From the NCBI RefSeq assembly GCF_021560035.1, contig NZ_CP074373.1, forward strand, positions 2,662,001-2,726,000: a DNA stretch of 64,000 nucleotides, given 5' to 3'. Numbering within the stretch: the stretch's first letter is position 1; the number at the start of each line of letters is the position of its first letter. Below the pieces are notes generated by a model, which was given only the letters and a program-made list of their open reading frames with translations, searched no databases and was not told where the DNA came from. The stretch comes from Virgibacillus sp. NKC19-16. GTDB taxonomy: Bacteria; Bacillota; Bacilli; Bacillales; Amphibacillaceae. A program made the translations under genes and the position numbers. Shown here piece by piece: positions 1 to 9,180 of this stretch.

Positions 1-58
1 TAAAAAGTGAAAATGGATTATTATAGTAAGAATACTTTAACAACAAGGGGATGTTGAC

Positions 59-1156
59 ATGGAGGCACAAAATATTCAAGTAAATCATTGTGCTGTAAAG
101 AAAGAAAAACCAAATACTGATCAATTGGAGTTCGGGACAGTATTCACGGACCATATGTTTATCATGGATTATTCAGAAGAATCCAAATGGCATGATGCGC
201 GTATTGTACCATATCAGCCGCTTACCATCGACCCGTCTTCTATGGTATTTCATTACGGTCAATCTGTATTCGAAGGGATGAAAGCTTATCTCTCGTCTGA
301 TGGAGACACGCAATTATTTCGTCCGGAAAAAAACATGCAGCGCTTAAATCATTCCAACGATCGACTTTGTATCCCACAGGTTGATGAGAATTTTGTAATA
401 CAGGCAATTAAAAAACTTATCTCTGTAGATCAGGACTGGGTCCCCGAAGCAGAAGGAACCACGCTGTATATTCGCCCATTCATCATTTCCACCGAATCCT
501 ATATAGGTGTGGCACCATCAGCCCATTATAAGCTAATTGTGATCCTGTCACCTGTTGGTGCTTATTACAAAGAAGGCATCAACCCGGTAAAAATCGCAGT
601 GGAAAACGAATTTGTCCGTACCGTAAAAGGCGGAACCGGTGAGGCGAAAACCGGTGGCAACTATGCTGCAAGCCTTAAGGCCCAAGAGATTGCCGGCCAT
701 AAGGGATTTGCTCAAGTGCTATGGCTAGACGGTGTTGAAAAGAAATATATTGAAGAAGTAGGCAGCATGAATATTTTCTTTAAAATTAACGGAGAAGTTG
801 TTACACCGGCCCTAAACGGTAGTATTCTGGAGGGGGTAACAAGAAACTCGGTGATCCAGCTCCTGAAACATTGGAACATTCCTGTTGTAGAACGAAAAAT
901 CTCGATGGAAGAACTGCAGCAAGCCCATGAAGATGGATTGCTTGAAGAGGCATTTGGTGCGGGAACAGCAGCAGTTATTTCCCCAATTGGTCAAATAACC
1001 TGGAATAATAATGATTTTCTTATTAACGGTGAAAAAACAGGGGAAGTAGCGAAAAAATTATATGATACGTTAACCGGCATTCAATATGGAAGAGAGGAAG
1101 ATCCATTTGGCTGGGTTACGAAAGTGAAAGATGGAGTTACTAAAATAGCACAATAG
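59..1156 (+). CDS. ilvE: branched-chain amino acid aminotransferase
   Basis: A PLP-dependent class IV aminotransferase of 365 aa that interconverts Leu/Ile/Val and their 2-oxo acids using glutamate/2-oxoglutarate in the cytoplasm. The PLP lysine is predicted at K197 in EAKTGGNYAAS, and the N-terminal FHYGQSVFEGMKAY block (about 64-77) and the GTMN-like VGSMNIFF stretch are typical of the BCAT family. The length is normal. The start follows AAGGGG 8 nt upstream. It is monocistronic here: a strong terminator follows and the next genes are on the other strand. The sequence before position 1 is not visible, so a T-box or other leader cannot be judged. Confidence 0.95.
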   Translation: MEAQNIQVNHCAVKKEKPNTDQLEFGTVFTDHMFIMDYSEESKWHDARIVPYQPLTIDPSSMVFHYGQSVFEGMKAYLSSDGDTQLFRPEKNMQRLNHSNDRLCIPQVDENFVIQAIKKLISVDQDWVPEAEGTTLYIRPFIISTESYIGVAPSAHYKLIVILSPVGAYYKEGINPVKIAVENEFVRTVKGGTGEAKTGGNYAASLKAQEIAGHKGFAQVLWLDGVEKKYIEEVGSMNIFFKINGEVVTPALNGSILEGVTRNSVIQLLKHWNIPVVERKISMEELQQAHEDGLLEEAFGAGTAAVISPIGQITWNNNDFLINGEKTGEVAKKLYDTLTGIQYGREEDPFGWVTKVKDGVTKIAQ

Positions 1157-1170
1157 ACGTGTAAGCAAGC

Positions 1171-1209
1171 AAAACTCCCCCGAGCTCTTGTACTCGGGGG
1201 AGTTTTTGT
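1171..1209 (+). terminator. Rho-independent terminator of ilvE
   Basis: A GC-rich stem AAACTCCCCCGAG / CTCGGGGGAGTTT is followed by a T run. It begins 15 nt after the ilvE stop codon. The symmetric A/T flanks mean it may also serve the dhaM end on the minus strand. Confidence 0.9.
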
Positions 1210-1266
1210 TGTGGCATTTATTTTCATAACTGATGGTACTGTTAACTTTAAGCAAGCTTCCTTGAT

Positions 1267-1638
1267 CTAAAATGATTTCACCACAGCATCATGAACTTCC
1301 TGCACGCTTTTACCCATACCTGATTCCACAGCCGCTGTATAGGATCCTTCTACCAGTGGCGCCTCCACTAATTGAATGTTTTCTGAATCAGCCATTTCCA
1401 TTGCCATTTCTGCATTCATTTTTGCACTGCCAATATCGTAAAAAAGCAGCACACCTTTGCCCGTGTCAGCACGCCCTATTGCTTCTTGAATTTTATCAAT
1501 GCTTGTCCCGATATCGTCTTCTTCCGTTCCTCCTGCTGCTTCAATAGGCACCTCTTTCACAACCTGCGTAATTAAATCTTTGATGCCTTCAGCTATTTTC
1601 GAACTATGGGAAATTAAAACAATACCTGCATATGCCAT
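1267..1638 (-). CDS. dhaM: PTS-dependent dihydroxyacetone kinase, phosphotransferase subunit DhaM
   Basis: A 123-aa EIIA-Man-like protein that carries phosphate from HPr to the ADP bound in DhaL, so that dihydroxyacetone is phosphorylated at the expense of PEP. The N-terminal IVLISHSSKIAEG carries the predicted phosphorylated histidine (H11), and GVLLFYDIGSAKMN is a family block. It has the short single-domain form usual in Firmicutes, unlike the fused E. coli protein. It is the last gene of dhaK-dhaL-dhaM; the dhaL stop is only 2 nt upstream, implying translational coupling. Confidence 0.95.
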   Translation of the reverse strand: MAYAGIVLISHSSKIAEGIKDLITQVVKEVPIEAAGGTEEDDIGTSIDKIQEAIGRADTGKGVLLFYDIGSAKMNAEMAMEMADSENIQLVEAPLVEGSYTAAVESGMGKSVQEVHDAVVKSF

Positions 1639-1640
1639 GA

Positions 1641-2258
1641 TTAGTATCCTCCTTCTGCTTCTGCGAGTGCTTCGAAAATGTAATAGGACGAAGCAGAACC
1701 TGGATCAATATGGCCGATTGATTTTTCTTTGAAATAGGCTGCCCGACCTTTTGTAGCCATGAGATCTTTTGTATTTTCCATAGCCGTTTTTGCTACTTCT
1801 AAGATTTTGTCTGCCTGAAAAGCGTTTTCCTGTTTGAAATGTTCAACAACCGGAGCCCATACATCAACAAGCGTTTTCTCACCCTTTGTCGCTTTTCCGC
1901 GCTGCATGACACCACTCAGCGCTTCTTCAAGGCCGCTAGTGAATGTAGCATAATCAACTGGGTCATTCCCTTTAAACGTTGTCGACAACTTCAAAAATAA
2001 TGTCCCAAATAATGGCCCGGATGCTCCGCCGACCTTAGACATAAGTGTCATTGCGACATCTTTTAAGACATCAGAGGCAGTGTCATATGATTCTCCAGAA
2101 ATTTTATTTACGGCTTCTTGAAATCCGCGTGACATATTAATTCCATGATCACTATCCCCAATGACCTGATCGAGCGATGTGAGATACTCCTTATTCGCTT
2201 GTATTTTTTCATTGGTTAATCCAATCCATTGTATCGCATCTTGTGCTTGAAACTCCAT
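1641..2258 (-). CDS. dhaL: dihydroxyacetone kinase subunit DhaL (ADP-binding)
   Basis: A 205-aa all-helical DhaL subunit that holds ADP/ATP-Mg as a cofactor and passes phosphate from DhaM to dihydroxyacetone bound in DhaK. The acidic metal/nucleotide motif GDSDHGINM (about 34-42) is intact, as are the glycine-rich GGASGPLFGT and the C-terminal GHIDPGSAS block. The start follows an AAAGGAG site. It is the middle gene of dhaKLM. Confidence 0.95.
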   Translation of the reverse strand: MEFQAQDAIQWIGLTNEKIQANKEYLTSLDQVIGDSDHGINMSRGFQEAVNKISGESYDTASDVLKDVAMTLMSKVGGASGPLFGTLFLKLSTTFKGNDPVDYATFTSGLEEALSGVMQRGKATKGEKTLVDVWAPVVEHFKQENAFQADKILEVAKTAMENTKDLMATKGRAAYFKEKSIGHIDPGSASSYYIFEALAEAEGGY

Positions 2259-2273
2259 GATTTTTCTCCTTTC

Positions 2274-3269
2274 CTACGAACGAAACGCAACCGGACGTGA
2301 CTGGGCATCAAGCAGGGATTTCAGTTCATCATCCAATTTCAGGAGACTGACCGAACAGCCAGTCATTTCCAGTGCGGTCATGTATTCTCCGAAAAATGTT
2401 TTATGAACATGGATATCTTTTTCTGCTAAAATATCCTGGACTTTGCTGTTAACGATATAGAGTTCCATTTCTGGTGTGGCACCTAACCCATTTATCATGA
2501 CAGCCACTTCGTCACCACTTGTAAACTCCATGTCAGCTAATATTTTGTCGGTTAGCTCTGTGGCAATGTCATCCGCAGTTGCGACTTGTTTTCGTTCAAT
2601 CCCGGATTCTCCATGAATCCCGATCCCAATTTCCATCTCATTTTCTTCCAGTTCAAAACTTGGCTTTCCTGCAGCTGGTACTGTGCAAGGTGTCAACGCC
2701 ATCCCGATAGAACGTATATTTGCCACTACTTTTTCTGCAGCGGCTTTTACTTCTTCCAGGGTACCACCTTCTTCAGCCATTGCACCAGCAATTTTATGAA
2801 CCAACACCGTTCCAGCGATTCCTCTTCTGCCAGTAGTCGCATCACTGTCCTCAACGGCTACATCATCATTTACAATGACACTTTCCACCTGGATTCCTTC
2901 TGCTTCTGCTAATTCGGCCGCCATCTCAAAATTCAGCACATCACCAGTGTAATTTTTAATAATTAGAAACACACCTGATCCGCTATCAACCGCTTTAATC
3001 GCCTCAAGCAGCTGATCAGGCGTCGGTGATGTAAAAACTTCTCCGGCTACAGCAGCGTCAAGCATCCCTTTTCCTACATATCCAGCATGTGCAGGTTCAT
3101 GCCCGCTCCCGCCGCCACTGACAAGTCCGACTTTATTTTTTACCGGAGCGTCACTTCTAACAATTGCCATCGTCCCCGGAATTTGCCTCAAGTCATTCGG
3201 GTATGCTGCAATCATTCCCTTAACCATATCTTGTACAACCTGATTCGGATCATTAATAATTTTTTTCAA
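2274..3269 (-). CDS. dhaK: dihydroxyacetone kinase subunit DhaK (substrate-binding)
   Basis: A 331-aa DhaK that binds dihydroxyacetone covalently as a hemiaminal. The binding residues are visible: SGGGSGHEPAH (H57, H61) and the covalent histidine H219 in GIGIHGESGIE. Together with DhaL/DhaM it gives dihydroxyacetone phosphate from DHA, which GldA (37.7-38.8 kb) could produce from glycerol. The start is TTG, 9 nt after GAGGAG. Only 31 bp separate it from a MITE-like element, and glpK beyond has its own terminator, so the operon promoter is probably inside or at the edge of that element. Confidence 0.95.
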   Translation of the reverse strand: MKKIINDPNQVVQDMVKGMIAAYPNDLRQIPGTMAIVRSDAPVKNKVGLVSGGGSGHEPAHAGYVGKGMLDAAVAGEVFTSPTPDQLLEAIKAVDSGSGVFLIIKNYTGDVLNFEMAAELAEAEGIQVESVIVNDDVAVEDSDATTGRRGIAGTVLVHKIAGAMAEEGGTLEEVKAAAEKVVANIRSIGMALTPCTVPAAGKPSFELEENEMEIGIGIHGESGIERKQVATADDIATELTDKILADMEFTSGDEVAVMINGLGATPEMELYIVNSKVQDILAEKDIHVHKTFFGEYMTALEMTGCSVSLLKLDDELKSLLDAQSRPVAFRS

Positions 3270-3300
3270 ACGGATGCACTCCTCTTTCGATTTATGAAAA

Positions 3301-3783
3301 GGCTGTTTTCATATACTTTGCTACTTTTAAATCTTCGGAGTTGATGTAAACTGCGACGTAACTTGCAATTAAGATAGATGCTTTTATCCACCGCTACGGA
3401 AATACATTCCGCTTTCCGCGGGCGGCTGATGAGCCTCCTCGAGCTACGCTCTGTGGGGTCTCACCTAGGCCTCTGCTCCCGCAGGAGTCTCCATGTATTT
3501 CCTTCGCTGGTGTTGTGCCTATTAAAATCCAGCTACAGATATCCACTTTTGATAGTTGATTGGAGCGGAGGACCGTTGACTCCTGCGGGAAAAGCACGTG
3601 TCTGAGGACCCCGCAGCGGTGGTCTTCCGCGAGGAGGCTGAAGCCGTGCCCTAAGGTGCGCAACGGTCCGGAGCGGAAATCAACAAGCACTTACGTCGCA
3701 ATCTATATCTTTTATGCCAAAACCAACAAATATTTTCGGTGAAACGAACCTCTGGTGCTGTCCCAATCTTCTAGAAAACAGCC
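3301..3783. mobile_element. MITE-like palindromic element with nested terminal inverted repeats
   Basis: This non-coding stretch has an outer exact 10-bp inverted repeat, GGCTGTTTTC (3301-3310) and GAAAACAGCC (3774-3783), and an inner exact 10-bp inverted repeat, TGCGACGTAA (3352-3361) and TTACGTCGCA (3691-3700). Between them two GC-rich arms (about 3400-3510 and 3555-3680) are imperfect reverse complements: GAGCCTCCTCG, GGGGTC and CCCGCAGGAGTC recur in the other arm as their complements. It encodes no credible protein; the ORFs across it are palindrome shadows. The base composition is clearly richer in GC than the flanks. The shape fits a MITE-like or structured intergenic element common in Bacillaceae; mobility is inferred. 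Confidence 0.7.
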
Positions 3784-3786
3784 TAT

Positions 3787-3825
3787 GAAAAAGAGAGACC
3801 AACCCTAAGATAATAGTTGGCCTCT
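3787..3825 (-). terminator. Rho-independent terminator of glpFK
   Basis: On the minus strand the stem AGAGGCCAAC / GTTGGTCTCT (one mismatch) is followed by TCTTTTTC. It starts 10 nt after the glpK stop and insulates dhaKLM from glpFK transcription. Confidence 0.8.
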
Positions 3826-3835
3826 ATCAGCAGTT

Positions 3836-5341
<1,506 letters not shown>

Positions 5342-6172
5342 CTATACAATATTTTTTTCTGCTTTATCTGCCTTTGTCTTCCCCAATTTCAATTCCGAAC
5401 TGGCAGCACCTACTAGAATAATAGCAACTACAGCGCTTAAGATCCAGAACAATATGGAAAATTCACCTACAAACATGGCCTGGTAAAATACTGCTCCATA
5501 TGCACCGCCAAGTAGTGGACCTACGATTGGGACCCAAGCATAACTCCAGTCCGATGAACCTTTTCCGGGAATCGGAAGCAACGCATGCGCAATTCTTGGG
5601 CCAAGGTCACGAGCCGGATTGATCGCATATCCGGTGGCACCCCCAAGTGACATCCCGATCCCAACAATTAGAGCACCAACGATTAAAGGATTTAACCCTT
5701 CTGTAAATTCATTCGCACCAATAAACAGAAGACCCATCACAAGGACGAATGTACCAATCATTTCACTGACCAGGTTGGAAAATGGGCTGCGTATGGCTGG
5801 CGTTGTTGAAAACACATCCCTTTTGGCAACTTTATCTTTTGTTTCCTTCCAATGTGGCAGGTAATTTAAGAAAACAATAATCGCACCAATAAAAGCCCCA
5901 ATTACCTGTGCGCTCATATACATTGGAACTTTTGCCCATGGGAGATCACCCGTTATAGCAAATCCTAATGTTACGGCAGGGTTAATATGTGCACCAGTAA
6001 AATTACCAACTGCATATACACCCATCGTAACACCTAGACCCCAGGCAAGTGTAATCAGTACCCATCCGGTTCCTTCAGCTTTAGACTTTTTCAACACAAC
6101 TCCGGCGACAACACCACCTCCAAAAATAACGAGGATCATTGTACCAATCAGTTCAGCTAAAAATTCAGGCAT
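5342..6172 (-). CDS. glpF: glycerol uptake facilitator (aquaglyceroporin)
   Basis: A 276-aa MIP-family channel with six membrane segments and two half-helix NPA motifs (GAHINPAVTLGF, NPA at 64-66, and GYAINPARDLGPR, NPA at 185-187). The Asp after the second NPAR is the glyceroporin signature as opposed to water-only channels. ATG at 6172 is preferred over an in-frame GTG at 6181 because AAGGAG lies 8 nt before it. It is the first gene of glpFK, downstream of a leader with a cre site and a terminator. Confidence 0.95.
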   Translation of the reverse strand: MPEFLAELIGTMILVIFGGGVVAGVVLKKSKAEGTGWVLITLAWGLGVTMGVYAVGNFTGAHINPAVTLGFAITGDLPWAKVPMYMSAQVIGAFIGAIIVFLNYLPHWKETKDKVAKRDVFSTTPAIRSPFSNLVSEMIGTFVLVMGLLFIGANEFTEGLNPLIVGALIVGIGMSLGGATGYAINPARDLGPRIAHALLPIPGKGSSDWSYAWVPIVGPLLGGAYGAVFYQAMFVGEFSILFWILSAVVAIILVGAASSELKLGKTKADKAEKNIV

Positions 6173-6221
6173 GTTTAACACTCCTTTTCATTATCAATCT
6201 AGTTAACTATTTATGATGCAG

Positions 6222-6284
6222 AAAAAAGACCCATACTCAATAGACATACCTCTCCCCGAGAAAGTACTATTAAAGTATGGGTCT
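6222..6284 (-). promoter_or_regulatory. glpFK leader terminator, probable GlpP antitermination target
   Basis: In the untranslated leader the minus-strand RNA forms a perfect 10-bp stem AGACCCATAC / GTATGGGTCT followed by TTTTTTC, 50 nt before glpF. A terminator between promoter and start is the arrangement known for glycerol operons of Bacillus, where GlpP with glycerol 3-phosphate prevents termination. The hairpin is seen; GlpP control is inferred. Confidence 0.75.
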
Positions 6285-6318
6285 CCATATCTCCACCACG
6301 TGATTAACTTGTATTAAT

Positions 6319-6347
6319 ACAATATCATATGATGTAATCGCTGTCAA
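6319..6347 (-). promoter_or_regulatory. glpFK sigma-A promoter with overlapping cre (CcpA) site
   Basis: On the minus strand TTGACA (6342-6347) is separated by 17 nt from TATTGT (6319-6324). The sequence TGTAATCGCTGTCA at 6333-6346 (plus strand) matches the cre consensus TGWNANCGNTNWCA at every specified position and covers the -35 box, so CcpA binding would block RNA polymerase when preferred sugars are present. Confidence 0.8.
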
Positions 6348-6376
6348 TTCGTATGAGAAATATTTTTCGGTTTGAT

Positions 6377-7594
6377 TTAACTTCCCACCATCCCATGTGG
6401 ATCGATAACAAACTTCTTAGAAACTCCACCATCAAATGCCCTGTATCCAGCAGGTGCCTCCTCAAGTGAAATTAGTGTAGCATTTACAGCTTTTGCAATT
6501 TGTGCCTTACCACTTAAAATAGATTGCATTAAATCCCGGTGGTATTTCATTACAGGGGTTTGTCCAGTTACAAATGTATGCGCCTTTGCGAATCCTAATC
6601 CAAATCGGATTTTCAGGGTTCCTTCTTGTGCATCTTTATCTTCAGCACCAGGATCACCAGTTACATAAAGTCCTGGAATCCCTAAACGGCCACCCGCTCT
6701 CGTGATACCCATTACCGAATTTAATACCGTTGCAGGTGCTTCTCCGCCGTCTTCTCCATGACCGCTCGCCTCAAAACCGACCGCATCAATCGCACAATCC
6801 ACTTCCGGTTCGCGTAATATTTGCTCGATTTGCTCTTCAAGATTAGCATGCTCTTTTAAGTTTACCGTTTCACAGCCAAAGCTTCTTGCTTGTGCTAATC
6901 GTTCTTCGATTAAATCACCAACGATTACGACAGAAGCTCCCAGTAATTGTGCCGAGTGTGCAGCAGCCAAACCAACAGGACCTGCTCCTGCTACATAAAC
7001 CGTTGACCCAGGTTTTACACCAGCACTTACAGCTCCATGATATCCAGTTGGAAAAATATCCGAAAGCATGGTTAAATCAAGAATACGCTCCATGGCTTGA
7101 TCTTTATCCGGAAATTTTAAAAGTTGGAAATCTGCATATGGCACCATGACGTATTCGGATTGACCGCCAACCCATCCGCCCATATCAACATAACCATACG
7201 CTGAACCAGGGCGATCCGGATTTACATTTTGACAAATATGTGTATCTTGCTGCTTACAGTTCCTGCAACGTCCACAAGCAATGTTAAACGGGACAGACAC
7301 AAGATCCCCTTTCTTCATAAATTCAACATCACTGCCAATTTCAACAATCTCACCTGTAATTTCATGACCAAGAACTAAGCCGCTTGGTGCGGTTGTCCTT
7401 CCTCGAACCATATGCTGGTCACTGCCACAGATATTCGTTGTTACAACTTTTACAATAACACCATGATTACATTTCCTGCCTACATTCAGTGGGTTGACAC
7501 CAGGCCCGTCCCTCAGAATCAAATCCGGATACGAAATATCCTGTATTTCCACTTCCCCTGGCTTGACATAAACTACTCCACGATTACTTGCCAA
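6377..7594 (-). CDS. fdhA: glutathione-independent formaldehyde dehydrogenase
   Basis: A 405-aa zinc-dependent medium-chain dehydrogenase closely resembling Pseudomonas FdhA, which oxidises formaldehyde to formate with tightly bound NAD. Catalytic zinc ligands are in NICGSDQHMVRGRT and GHEITGE, the structural zinc cluster is CGRCRNCKQQDTHIC, and YVAGAGPVGLAAAHSA is the nucleotide fold. ATHSF-like GQTPVMKY near the C-terminus also matches. A TTG start at 7594 (MASNRGVVY) fits the AAGGGAG site better than the GTG nine bases upstream. It is monocistronic, with a dispersed repeat upstream. Confidence 0.88.
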   Translation of the reverse strand: MASNRGVVYVKPGEVEIQDISYPDLILRDGPGVNPLNVGRKCNHGVIVKVVTTNICGSDQHMVRGRTTAPSGLVLGHEITGEIVEIGSDVEFMKKGDLVSVPFNIACGRCRNCKQQDTHICQNVNPDRPGSAYGYVDMGGWVGGQSEYVMVPYADFQLLKFPDKDQAMERILDLTMLSDIFPTGYHGAVSAGVKPGSTVYVAGAGPVGLAAAHSAQLLGASVVIVGDLIEERLAQARSFGCETVNLKEHANLEEQIEQILREPEVDCAIDAVGFEASGHGEDGGEAPATVLNSVMGITRAGGRLGIPGLYVTGDPGAEDKDAQEGTLKIRFGLGFAKAHTFVTGQTPVMKYHRDLMQSILSGKAQIAKAVNATLISLEEAPAGYRAFDGGVSKKFVIDPHGMVGS

Positions 7595-7729
7595 ACGAAC
7601 CACTCCCTTAAATATAATCGATAAAAGGTGCGCATCATGTAAGCAATATCATTCTAAACACTATTATATCACTATATTTTAAAAATTCAAGAATTAATTC
7701 GGTAAGCGCAGGACCTCGGATGTATACCT

Positions 7730-7764
7730 CGAACAGTGCCTGTCACGCCCCGAATTGTGTCGAA
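7730..7764 (-). repeat. dispersed intergenic repeat, copy a (short form)
   Basis: In minus orientation this reads TTCGACACAATTCGGGGCG then TGACAGGCACTGTTCG. It lies between the yhhQ-type gene and fdhA, pointing towards fdhA. Confidence 0.9.
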
Positions 7765-7794
7765 AGCACAGATATAAGAAATACGCCCTCCTGT

Positions 7795-8433
7795 TTAAGA
7801 AGGACGTACTACTTCAGGATTCATTTGTTCCTGTTTCGATTTTCTGGCGATTTTCACCAGTAAATAAACTATTGGTGTATCAACCAAGGCAACAATCAGT
7901 TTAAATACATACTGGGTTGCGATCATCCCGAGAAGGACGGTGAACGGTACTGTGCCCCAGAATGCAATTATGATGAAAATGGTTGTATCAACGAGTTGGC
8001 TGGTCATTGTGGATACATTATTTCGCAGCCATAGCTTCTTCTTCCCATGTTTTGCTTTTAATCGGTGAAACAGGCTGACATCCAGATTTTGACTGGCAAT
8101 ATACGACAAAAGGCTAGCAAGCATCACCCGGAAACTCCCACCAAGAATGGTTTCAAATTCTGCTTGTAATCCAAAAGCTGGAGCAGCAGGCAGTTGAATC
8201 GCAATAAAGATAAAAATCATTACAATAATTTGTGTGAAAAATCCTGCCTGAACCGTTTTGCGCGCTGCATCTTTGCCGTATACTTCGCCGATTACATCCG
8301 TAATGATAAACGTTACGACATACACGATTACCGCTGCTGGTAAAATAAATTCACCAATACGAAACAATTTCACACCTAAAATATTGGACACAATTAACAG
8401 CCCAACAAATAATGCATTTAAATAAATAAACAT
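7795..8433 (-). CDS. queuosine precursor transporter (YhhQ/VUT family)
   Basis: A 212-aa integral membrane protein with about six hydrophobic segments. The family signature FIITDVIGEVYGKDAARK and the later YIASQNLDVSLFHRLK are visible. YhhQ proteins import queuosine precursors (preQ0/preQ1). The gene follows queF after 56 nt on the same strand and so shares its preQ1 riboswitch, which supports the substrate assignment independently of the sequence. Confidence 0.9.
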   Translation of the reverse strand: MFIYLNALFVGLLIVSNILGVKLFRIGEFILPAAVIVYVVTFIITDVIGEVYGKDAARKTVQAGFFTQIIVMIFIFIAIQLPAAPAFGLQAEFETILGGSFRVMLASLLSYIASQNLDVSLFHRLKAKHGKKKLWLRNNVSTMTSQLVDTTIFIIIAFWGTVPFTVLLGMIATQYVFKLIVALVDTPIVYLLVKIARKSKQEQMNPEVVRPS

Positions 8434-8489
8434 ATATCTCGGGTCCTCTCCTATTCAGAGAAAATCAAAGCCAACCCTCTAATTCATTT

Positions 8490-8978
8490 CTAGCGATTAT
8501 CTATCTTTTCCGGATACATATCATGATTCATCATGCGGTGCTCCGCCATTTGTTCATACTTCGTTTCCGGCTTCCCGTAATTGCAGTACGGATCAATGGA
8601 AATGCCACCCCGTGGTGTGAATTTCCCCCATACTTCGATATAACGTGGATTCATCGCGTCGATTAAGTCATTCATAATGATATTCATGCTATCCTCATGA
8701 AAATCACCGTGATTTCGAAAGCTAAATAAATAAAGCTTCAAAGACTTACTTTCAACCATTTGCGTGTCTGGAATATAACTAATATACACTGTTGCAAAGT
8801 CAGGCTGACCAGTAATCGGGCACAATGTCGTAAATTCCGGACAATTAAATTTTACAAAAAAATCCCTGTTTTGGTGATTATTATCGACAGTTTCCAATAC
8901 TTCCGGTGCATAATCAAAGTTATATTTCACATCCTGACTTCCCAATAACGTCAGATTTGAAAAATCCTGTTCCTTCAC
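8490..8978 (-). CDS. queF: NADPH-dependent 7-cyano-7-deazaguanine reductase
   Basis: A 162-aa single-domain T-fold enzyme of the Bacillus type that reduces preQ0 to preQ1 with NADPH in queuosine synthesis. The thioimide-forming cysteine is C53 in [11 protein letters not shown] with the partner aspartate D60, and the QueF motif [21 protein letters not shown] follows. GTG at 8978 sits 8 nt after AAGGAGG; the TTG six bases upstream is only 2 nt from that site and less likely. queC, queD and queE are not in the window. Confidence 0.95.
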   Translation of the reverse strand: MKEQDFSNLTLLGSQDVKYNFDYAPEVLETVDNNHQNRDFFVKFNCPEFTTLCPITGQPDFATVYISYIPDTQMVESKSLKLYLFSFRNHGDFHEDSMNIIMNDLIDAMNPRYIEVWGKFTPRGGISIDPYCNYGKPETKYEQMAEHRMMNHDMYPEKIDNR

Positions 8979-9003
8979 ACTCAAAACCTCCTTCGTTCTT
9001 CAT

Positions 9004-9093
9004 TAAAAAATGCCATGCACCCTAAGGCACATGGCATACCAATCGCAGCACATGACTTAGTTTTTTATAGAGGGTTAAAAGCTAAGAACCTCT
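9004..9093 (-). promoter_or_regulatory. preQ1-I riboswitch with expression-platform terminator
   Basis: The minus strand at 9093-9057 carries the type I preQ1 aptamer: AGAGGTTCTTAGC, an A/T-rich loop, ACCCTCT closing the stem, and the A-rich tail TATAAAAAACTAAG. Downstream, at 9037-9004, ATGCCATG / CATGGCAT forms a hairpin followed by TTTTTT. The pair would stop transcription of queF-yhhQ when preQ1 is abundant. It starts about 10 nt after the predicted -10 box. Confidence 0.93.
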
Positions 9094-9103
9094 CCTGCAG
9101 CCA

Positions 9104-9132
9104 ATTATACAACACCGAACAGTGCCTGTCAC
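9104..9132 (-). promoter_or_regulatory. queF promoter whose -35 lies inside a dispersed repeat
   Basis: On the minus strand GTGACA (9127-9132) is followed after exactly 17 nt by TATAAT (9104-9109). The -35 hexamer is part of the conserved repeat core GGGGCGTGACAGGC (copy b), while the -10 lies outside the repeat. Confidence 0.7.
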
Positions 9133-9160
9133 GCCCCGAAATTTGTCATATATTGTCGAA
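9115..9160 (-). repeat. dispersed intergenic repeat, copy b (long form)
   Basis: In minus orientation TTCGACAATATATGACAAAT is followed by TTCGGGGCGTGACAGGCA and CTGTTCGG. This long form has two GACAA direct repeats. It lies immediately upstream of the queF riboswitch. Confidence 0.92.
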
Positions 9161-9180
9161 ATACTCACGCACCATTTTTC

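Noticed and set aside
3378-3742. ORFs on both strands at 3.4-3.7 kb
   Set aside because: They lie in the palindromic arms and mirror each other; no protein family is visible and there are no ribosome sites.
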